DNA of 64,000 bases, taken from Alphaproteobacteria bacterium. Lineage in GTDB: Bacteria > Pseudomonadota > Alphaproteobacteria > Acetobacterales > Acetobacteraceae. Below are positions 58,481 through 64,000 of this stretch, in pieces (position 1 is the first letter of the stretch; every line of letters begins with the position of its first letter). The notes beneath the pieces were generated by a model that was given only the letters and a program-made list of their open reading frames with translations, was not told where the DNA came from and did not search any database. Both the position numbers and the translations under genes were made by a program. The stretch is taken from assembly GCA_026400815.1 (NCBI GenBank), contig JAPLOI010000022.1, positions 1 through 64,000 on the forward strand, in the 5' to 3' direction.

Positions 58481-58776
58481 TATGACTCTTTGCTTTGCGC
58501 GCCGCCGCCGGCCAGTCCGGCACGCGATACCAACCGCCCTTGATGTCGACCGATGAAGAATCGGTCGACGGCGGCCGGTATGCCTCTTTGCTTTGCGCGC
58601 CGCCACCGGCCAGCCCGGCGCGCGATACCAGCCGCCCTTGATGTCGACCGATGAAGAATCGGTCGACGGCGGCCGGTATGCCTCTTTGCTTTGCGCGCCG
58701 CCACCGGCCAGCCCGGCGCGCGATACCAACCGCCCGAAACGCCGGAAGAGTCGGCGTTTCGGGCGGTTGGTATCAG
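58481..58776. repeat. 98-bp tandem repeat array with hairpins, family 3
   Basis: Units start at 58481, 58579 and 58677 (period 98). Units 1 and 2 contain GTCGACCGAT..ATCGGTCGAC, nested in an outer ATACC..GGTAT stem. The last unit replaces the tip by a different sequence and forms a perfect 22-bp stem (58723-58744 with 58752-58773, loop of 7). The 3' arm reaches the stop codon of the minus-strand phosphatase gene. The array fills the convergent gap between the kinase and the phosphatase genes and probably stops transcription from both sides. A single partial copy (30 bases, one mismatch) lies at 60984-61013. Confidence 0.85.
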
Positions 58777-59405
58777 TACCCCGGCAGTTCGTTCACGCAC
58801 ACCACGCGCCAGCCCTGCGTCTCCCGCTCCAGCCGGGTCAGGCCCAGATTGGCCACCGACAGATGCAGCGCGTTGGTGGCGCTGATGCCCAGCGCATGCG
58901 CCACCACCGCGCGGATGGCGCCGCCATGGCTCACGATCACCACGTCCTCGCCTGCGTGGCGCACGGCTAGTTCCTCCATCGCCGCGCCGGCGCGTGCGAT
59001 CACGCTCTCCATGCTCTCGCCGCCCGGCGGGCACTCGCTGCCCGAGAGCGGCCAGAACGGGTGTGCCGGCTCCGCCAGCTTCGCCGGCAGTTCCGCGTGC
59101 CGCGTGCCGTGCCACTCGCCCATGGATTGCTCGATCAGCCCGGGGACCACGAACATCTCCTGCGCCGGGTAGCCGGCCCGAAAGATCGCCTCCGCCGTGC
59201 GCCGCGTGCGCGACAGCGGGGTGCAGCCCCAGGCAGCGGGCCGCGGCAGCCGCTTGGCCAGCGCGGCATACATCGGCACCTGGTCCATCAGCGTGGTCTC
59301 GCACAGCGGCACGTCGGTGCTGCCATACAGGAAGGCGCGCGCGGACTCCTCCACCAGGGCGTGGCGGATCAGCCAGAAGGCGGTGGGGCGGCTCATGGAC
59401 GTCAC
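58773..59405 (-). CDS. Histidine phosphatase family protein (phosphoglycerate mutase-like)
   Basis: 210 residues. The catalytic histidine H15 is in FWLIRHALV, the arginine in TPLSRTRRTAE, and the second histidine in VVIVSHGGAIR. The pattern is that of the branch containing cobalamin-phosphate and sugar-phosphate phosphatases; the substrate is unknown. It overlaps the ABC permease gene by ATGA and is the third gene of a minus-strand operon. Its stop codon lies within the last hairpin of the 98-bp array. Confidence 0.86.
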   Translation of the reverse strand: MTSMSRPTAFWLIRHALVEESARAFLYGSTDVPLCETTLMDQVPMYAALAKRLPRPAAWGCTPLSRTRRTAEAIFRAGYPAQEMFVVPGLIEQSMGEWHGTRHAELPAKLAEPAHPFWPLSGSECPPGGESMESVIARAGAAMEELAVRHAGEDVVIVSHGGAIRAVVAHALGISATNALHLSVANLGLTRLERETQGWRVVCVNELPGY

Positions 59406-60202
59406 TCTCCGATCGAAAGCAGGGCGCCACGCTCACGCGCAACGCGGAACTGGCGGGCGAACAGCAGCACGGCCGCCGCGGCCCAGGCGAGGTTCAGCGC
59501 CGCTGCCCAGGCCAGGTGGTCCCAACGCACCACGCCGGTATCGAGCGCCGCACGCATGCCCTCGAACACATGCGCCGCCGGCAGGGCCAGCGCCACCGGC
59601 TGCAGCACGGCGGGCAGCACGCTCACGGGATAGAACACGGCGGCAAAGGGCGTGATGCCGAACAGCACCGACCAGGCCAGCGCCTCCGCCCCCGCGCCAT
59701 GGCGCAGGATCAGGGAGATCACGCCCAGCGCGATCCACCAGCCCATCATCATCAGGTTGATCGTGAACAGGATCAGCACCGGCCCCAGCGCGAACAGGTT
59801 GAAGGCATACAGCCCCCAGGCCAGCAGCACCGCGGGCAGCACGCCGATGGTCATGCGGATGGCGCTCATCGCGATCAGCGCCGCCACCAGCTCCCATGGC
59901 CGCAACGGCGAGACGAACACATGGCCGAGATTGCGCGACCAGATCTCCTCCAGGAAGGAGATCGCCGCCCCCATCTGGCTGCGCAGCGCCACCTCCCACA
60001 GCAGCACGCCGCCCAGCAGCAGCCCGGCCGCCACCTGCCCGCCCACGCCCATGCGGCTGGCGATGAAGCTGGAGGTGAAGCCCCAGATGCACATCTGCAG
60101 CGTGGGCCAGTAGGTGAGTTCCAGCAGCCTGGGCCAGGAGCGGCGATACAGCGCCAGGTGGCGATACATCAGGCCCCAGATGCGGCGCAGGGAGAGGCTC
60201 AA
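59402..60202 (-). CDS. ABC-2 type transporter permease
   Basis: 266 residues with six hydrophobic segments. The family signature lies in AISFLEEIWSRNLGHVFVSP, followed by LRPWELVAALIAMSAIR. It pairs with the ATPase encoded just upstream (ATGA overlap at both ends). Such exporters carry drugs, lipids or polysaccharides; the cargo is unknown. The linked histidine phosphatase is not typical of a drug exporter and may indicate a phosphorylated substrate. Confidence 0.88.
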   Translation of the reverse strand: MSLSLRRIWGLMYRHLALYRRSWPRLLELTYWPTLQMCIWGFTSSFIASRMGVGGQVAAGLLLGGVLLWEVALRSQMGAAISFLEEIWSRNLGHVFVSPLRPWELVAALIAMSAIRMTIGVLPAVLLAWGLYAFNLFALGPVLILFTINLMMMGWWIALGVISLILRHGAGAEALAWSVLFGITPFAAVFYPVSVLPAVLQPVALALPAAHVFEGMRAALDTGVVRWDHLAWAAALNLAWAAAAVLLFARQFRVARERGALLSIGE

Positions 60203-60936
60203 ATGCTTTCCCTCCGGTTCCGCGCGATGTCCAGGAACACCTCCTCCAGGTCATCGCGCCCATACCGCGACAGCAGGTCGCCTGGGCTTCCCTGGTCCAC
60301 GATCCGCCCCTGCTTCAGCATCACCACGTGCGAGCACATGCGCTCCACCTCGGCCATGTTGTGGCTCGCCAGCAGGATCGTGCAGCCGCTCGCCGCCCGG
60401 TAGCGTTCCAGCCAGCTGCGCACCATGTCGCCGGTATCGGGATCCAGGCTCGCGGTCGGCTCATCGAGCAGCAGAAGCTCCGGCCGGTTGATCAGCGATT
60501 TCGCCAGCGCCACCCGCGTCTTCTGCCCGGCGGAAAGCTGCCCGGCCGGCCGCTCCAGCAGGTCCAGCAGGTCAAGCTCGCCGGCCACCTCGCGGATGCG
60601 CGCCTCCAGCCCGCGCACGCCGTAGAGATGGCCGTACACGCGCAGGTTCTCGGCCACCGACAGGCGGGCAGGGAGCGCCACGTAGGGCGAGGAAAAATTC
60701 ATCCGCGCCAGGGCGGCGAACCGGTCGCGCGCCATGTCGTGGCCCAGCACATGGATGCTGCCGGCCGTGGGGATCAGCAGCCCCATCAGCATGGCGATGG
60801 TGGTGGTCTTGCCCGCGCCGTTGCCGCCCAGCAGCCCGATCGTCTGCCCGCGCGCGGCGGCGAAGGAGACGTCGTCGACGGCCAGGGTTTCCCCGTAGCG
60901 CTTGGTCAGGCCGCTCACGCGGATGGCGTCGCTCAT
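60199..60936 (-). CDS. ABC transporter ATP-binding protein
   Basis: 245 residues. Walker A GLLGGNGAGKTTTIAMLMG, signature LSAGQKTRVALAKSLI (AGQ in place of GGQ), Walker B LLLLDEPTASLDPD and HNMAEVE switch are seen. It belongs to the DRA/ABC-2 ATPase type. First gene of the ATPase-permease-phosphatase operon; each junction overlaps by four bases. Confidence 0.92.
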   Translation of the reverse strand: MSDAIRVSGLTKRYGETLAVDDVSFAAARGQTIGLLGGNGAGKTTTIAMLMGLLIPTAGSIHVLGHDMARDRFAALARMNFSSPYVALPARLSVAENLRVYGHLYGVRGLEARIREVAGELDLLDLLERPAGQLSAGQKTRVALAKSLINRPELLLLDEPTASLDPDTGDMVRSWLERYRAASGCTILLASHNMAEVERMCSHVVMLKQGRIVDQGSPGDLLSRYGRDDLEEVFLDIARNRRESI

Positions 60937-61018
60937 GGCCGCGGTGTGTAGGGGCGTGCGGCGGCCGCGCCAAGGGGCGCCTCGACTCTTTGCTGTGCGC
61001 GCCGCCGCCGGCCTGGGA

Positions 61019-62170
61019 TCAGGCGGGCCGGGCGAACGGCCCCGTCACCAGCGGGATCGCCTGGCTGCGTGCCCAGTCCAGTGCGGCCGCGCCATCCACG
61101 CCGGAGAGCACGATGCGCTCCGCCTGCAGCCCCAGCCGGGCCAGCGAGGTGCCGGCCAGCACGGGCTCCCAGGCCAGTTCCAGGTGGTCGAACCCGCCGG
61201 GTTCCGCCGGGAAGGCCGGCGCCAGCAGCTTGGTCAGCCCGCCCAGCAGCAGCCTGAACCCGCGCGCCTGGGCAAAGCCGCGGGCGAACAGGAAGGCCGG
61301 CGGATCGGCCAGCACATCCTCCGGCCGCAGCGCGATCACCACCCGCCCGCGCAGGCGCGATGGCAGGGCGGCATCGAAGCGCAGGAACGCCGGCGACAGG
61401 ATGGAGGCGATGTTGAGCCGCAGCGCAAAGGGCCGCGCCCGGTCCAGCTCCTGCGGTGCCGACAGCAGCGCCATCATGCGCAGGTCCAGGATGCGCGTCA
61501 GCCGCCGGAACAGCCAGGGCGCGGCTTCCAGGTCGAAGCCCGGCACCAGCGTGTCCGCCAGTTCCGTCAGCGAGAGCACGCGGTTTTCCCAGGCGAGCTT
61601 CATGCCCTCCCCGGGCACCAGCGAGCACACTGGTCGGCGCCGTGCGAAACGCGACAGGTCGGCACTGCCCAGCGCCTCCTCCAGCGTGCCGAGCGTGGCG
61701 GGGTCGAGAGGCGCGCGCGGCGCCGCGGGGGCGGCGGGCGCCGGCGGCTGCACGCTTGCGGTGGCGGCGGCCAGCAGCAGGTCGGCTTCCTCGGGCAGGC
61801 CGAGATGCAAGGCCAGCGCCGATTTCGGGGCAGGGGCACCGGCCTCGCTATCGTCGACCCCGGCGAACAGCATGGCCAGCCGGGTGCGCGTCTCGGCCAG
61901 CAGGGCGGCGGCGGGGCCGCGCCACACCACGGCAACGTCGGCGTTCGGCAGCAGGAACATCCGGGCGCGGTCGGCCGCCGTCAGCGGCTCCAGCGCCTCC
62001 ATCGCCAGGCGCAGATGATGCGGCAGTGCCCGTGGCAGGCGGGACAGGCGCAGCAGCAGGGCCTGGCGCGGCGTGCCGGTGGCCACCACCTCGCGCACCA
62101 ATGCCTCCAGCGCGCCGGCGGCCTCCTCGGCCGGCGGCGAGAGGTGGCGCGGCAGTGCCAGCACGGTCAT
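61019..62170 (-). CDS. Degenerate EAL-like protein, second of a pair
   Basis: 383 residues from the ATG at 62170, overlapping the previous gene by ATGA. The C-terminal 200 residues have the alternating pattern of an EAL TIM barrel: FALRLNIASILSPAFLRFD, FDHLELAWEPVLAG and ALDWARSQAIPLVTGPFARP. The last is like the end of c-di-GMP phosphodiesterases (A..LGI...QG). The E-A/V-L motif and the usual metal ligands are absent, so hydrolysis is unlikely. It could bind c-di-GMP or act as a scaffold. Assignment is tentative. Confidence 0.5.
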   Translation of the reverse strand: MTVLALPRHLSPPAEEAAGALEALVREVVATGTPRQALLLRLSRLPRALPHHLRLAMEALEPLTAADRARMFLLPNADVAVVWRGPAAALLAETRTRLAMLFAGVDDSEAGAPAPKSALALHLGLPEEADLLLAAATASVQPPAPAAPAAPRAPLDPATLGTLEEALGSADLSRFARRRPVCSLVPGEGMKLAWENRVLSLTELADTLVPGFDLEAAPWLFRRLTRILDLRMMALLSAPQELDRARPFALRLNIASILSPAFLRFDAALPSRLRGRVVIALRPEDVLADPPAFLFARGFAQARGFRLLLGGLTKLLAPAFPAEPGGFDHLELAWEPVLAGTSLARLGLQAERIVLSGVDGAAALDWARSQAIPLVTGPFARPA

Positions 62171-63645
62171 GTCAGGCCACGCCCCGCATGGCCGTGGGCG
62201 CTGGCCTGCAGCAGCATCCCCGCTACGCCAAGCCCGTCGAGTAGATCCGGCCGCGCGCAACCGGCCCGCCCCACGGCGGTGGCGGCGATCGCGCGCTGCG
62301 TGCAGGCGCGCAGGCCGCATATCGCGGCATGTGGGCAGGAAAGCTGGCGCGTGGCGGCCAGCATGGCGTCCACATGCGTGCCCTGGAACAGCTGGATGCC
62401 CAGCGCCCGGCCCCAGCGCAGCGCCGGCTCGCTGTCCGCCCCGGTCAGCACCAGGCGCGCAGGCCCGATGCGGGCCACGGCCTCGGCCACTTCCTCACGC
62501 CTTGCATCGGCCAGGCGCGGCAGGGCGGTGCTCCAGGCCAGGGCCACGAAATCGGGCTCCAGCATCTCTGGCCGGGCGAGCACCAGGGCATGATGGGTGA
62601 GGCCATCGAGCACCAGCGTCATCCCCAGATCGCGCAGCATGGCGCGCACGTCGGCAAACGCAGTGGCATCGGCTGCGGCCTCGGCAATGGCCACCGCGAT
62701 CGCGGGCTTGCTGGCGCCGTGCGGCAGGGCGGCAAAGGCGGCGAACTCCGCCCCGGTCAGCACCGCCAGCGGCAGGCGCAGCAGCAGTGGCGGCACCCCA
62801 GGCCGCGGTGCGGCATCGGTTGGTGTGCCACTGCCCCAGGCCTGGCGCAGCAGCGCGAGCACGGCCCGGCCCAGCTCGGCCTCGATATGCCGGGACAGCC
62901 AGGGATCGTGCGGCAGATCCGACCCGGCCTGGGCGGTCCCGTCCGGGCGATGCGCCAGCCGGGCGGCAAGCTGGGCGGAATCCACCGCCAGCATCTGGTG
63001 CACCGTGTGCATCAGCGCGGCAGGCTCGCCACGGCTGGGCAGGCGCGCAACGGCGCGGCGCTGCAGCAGCTCGGCCATGCTGCCGGACAGCAGGCGGGAG
63101 ACGGCATCCGCCGCCAGCGGCGCAAAGCCGGGGGAAAGCCGGCCGGCAAACGGGTTGCGCGGGCGTGCCACGGCTTCCTCCTCCAGATGCGGGGCGGAGG
63201 TATCCTCCAGCAGCGCCTGCAACCGCGCGGCCCCTTCGGCGAGCGTCACGGCAAAGGCGGCGGGTTCGGGGCCCTGTTCGTCCATGTGCAGCAGCCGGGT
63301 GATCAGGCCCGGCAGGGCGAGCGGGCTGCCAGAGGGATCGGCCTGGCGCGCGGGCGGGGCCGGCGCCAGCAGCACCAGGTCGCCGGCGGAAAGCTGCAGC
63401 ACCTGGCCACCATGGCGCTGGGCGCAATCCTCCAGCAGGGCGCGTGCAACGCGGCGGTGATAGGGGCGGGGACCGGGCGGCGGCAGGCGGGAGAGGCGAA
63501 CCACCACGGCGATTCGCCCTTGTGGCGCGCGCGCCTCGCGTTCCAATACATCGGCCAGCAGCAATTCGCCGGCTCGGGCGCCACGGCGGGCGCGGGTGGG
63601 CAGAGGAACGGGCCGCGCGGGCGCGGCTGTCAGCGCCAGACTCAT
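62167..63645 (-). CDS. Degenerate EAL-like protein, first of a pair
   Basis: 492 residues. IAVVVRLSRLPPPGPRPYHR near the N-terminus resembles LLLRLSRLPRALPHHLRLAM in its neighbour, so the two seem to share an N-terminal module. The C-terminal part includes ARLVLTGADSEPALRWGRAL followed by GIQLFQGTHVDAML, again like the end of an EAL barrel. It finishes with a cysteine-containing tail (CPHAAICGLRACTQ). Catalytic EAL residues were not found. The function is unknown; a c-di-GMP-linked regulatory role is a guess. Confidence 0.5.
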   Translation of the reverse strand: MSLALTAAPARPVPLPTRARRGARAGELLLADVLEREARAPQGRIAVVVRLSRLPPPGPRPYHRRVARALLEDCAQRHGGQVLQLSAGDLVLLAPAPPARQADPSGSPLALPGLITRLLHMDEQGPEPAAFAVTLAEGAARLQALLEDTSAPHLEEEAVARPRNPFAGRLSPGFAPLAADAVSRLLSGSMAELLQRRAVARLPSRGEPAALMHTVHQMLAVDSAQLAARLAHRPDGTAQAGSDLPHDPWLSRHIEAELGRAVLALLRQAWGSGTPTDAAPRPGVPPLLLRLPLAVLTGAEFAAFAALPHGASKPAIAVAIAEAAADATAFADVRAMLRDLGMTLVLDGLTHHALVLARPEMLEPDFVALAWSTALPRLADARREEVAEAVARIGPARLVLTGADSEPALRWGRALGIQLFQGTHVDAMLAATRQLSCPHAAICGLRACTQRAIAATAVGRAGCARPDLLDGLGVAGMLLQASAHGHAGRGLT

Positions 63646-63712
63646 CGTGTCACCCTCCTGGTGCGTTGGGCCATGCCTTGTGGCGGCCCATCGCGGAGGC
63701 TAAGGGGGGGTG

Positions 63713-64000
63713 ATGAACGAGAGGTTAGCGCCCGCCGCGCTGCCGCCCGGTGATCGCGTTTACGCAGTGGGCGACGTGCATGGCTGCCTGGATCAGCTGG
63801 AGGCGATGCACCGCGCCATCGGCGAGGATCTTCGCGCCCGGCCGCATGCCAACCCGCTGGTGATCCATCTCGGCGACTATATCGACCGCGGTCCAGACAG
63901 CGCCGGCGTGATTGGCCGCCTGATCGCCCCCTTCCCCGTGCCGGGCGTGCGCGTGGTCAACCTCATCGGCAACCATGAGGACCTGCTGCTTGGCGCGCTC
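63713..64000 (+). CDS. Metallophosphoesterase (PPP-type serine/threonine phosphatase-like), partial
   Basis: The first 96 codons are in the window and the gene runs off the right edge. From the ATG at 63713 the metal motifs appear in order: VGDVHGCLDQL (D21, H23), HLGDYIDRGPDS and LIGNHEDLL. These are the three signature blocks of PPP-family phosphatases and of ApaH-type hydrolases. It is divergent from the EAL-like pair, with 67 bases between starts. Confidence 0.9.
   Translation, partial: MNERLAPAALPPGDRVYAVGDVHGCLDQLEAMHRAIGEDLRARPHANPLVIHLGDYIDRGPDSAGVIGRLIAPFPVPGVRVVNLIGNHEDLLLGAL

Noticed and set aside
58481-58776. Possible CRISPR array
   Set aside because: Three 98-bp units with internal palindromes, no short repeat/spacer alternation and no cas genes; it is a hairpin array.

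Overview
The window is 64 kb of GC-rich DNA with alphaproteobacterial gene content. It has an ispH-thrB-rnhA operon, a coaE-dnaQ pair, a gcvT-H-P operon behind a tandem glycine riboswitch, Hint-domain proteins and exported DUF proteins. Together with the two GC-rich palindrome families this most resembles a member of the Acetobacteraceae (Roseomonas-like relatives). That placement is an inference from gene style; no rRNA is present to confirm it. I saw no tRNA, rRNA or CRISPR array.

Layout. 1-970: an AT-richer patch with a damaged PIN-domain gene. 974-7147 (minus): gcvT, gcvH and gcvP, a tandem glycine riboswitch, and an upstream Hint-domain gene whose last codons run through the riboswitch. 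7257-10331: a small lipoprotein, then ispH-thrB-rnhA. 10519-16335: an SDR/Baeyer-Villiger-type monooxygenase pair, a thiolase-like protein and an MFS transporter. 16460-21435: inositol-monophosphatase family enzyme, coaE, dnaQ, an exported protein and a DUF2235 hydrolase. 21520-27808 (minus): a complete five-gene peptide ABC importer. 27991-35245: a SulP anion transporter, a second solute-binding protein, a class-I glutamine amidotransferase-like hydrolase, a Bcr/CflA-type exporter and a phosphotriesterase-like amidohydrolase.

35390-48750 looks like an acquired surface-glycan island. Its left edge carries a fragment of an IS481-type transposase and a scrap of phage terminase. Its right edge carries a truncated IS3-type OrfA. 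In between are methyltransferases, a glycosyltransferase, two stand-alone sulfotransferases, a 1316-residue three-module glycosyltransferase, a sulfotransferase-methyltransferase fusion and a decayed RgpF-like gene. The combination suggests a sulfated and methylated polysaccharide.

48752-64000 returns to housekeeping genes: mutY, a DUF721/DciA-like gene, a DsbA-like thiol oxidoreductase, smc, a REC-HPt regulator with a hybrid histidine kinase, a three-gene ABC-2/histidine-phosphatase operon, two EAL-like proteins without obvious catalytic motifs, and the start of a PPP-type phosphatase.

The most unusual non-coding signal is a roughly 110-120 bp intergenic module present six times. It has two constant poly-T/poly-A hairpins flanking a central hairpin whose sequence differs in every copy while its pairing is kept. 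Two further repeat families are described: nested GC-rich palindromes, and a 98-bp tandem array ending in a 22-bp stem. An orphan alphaproteobacterial-consensus promoter at 34013 drives no recognisable gene.
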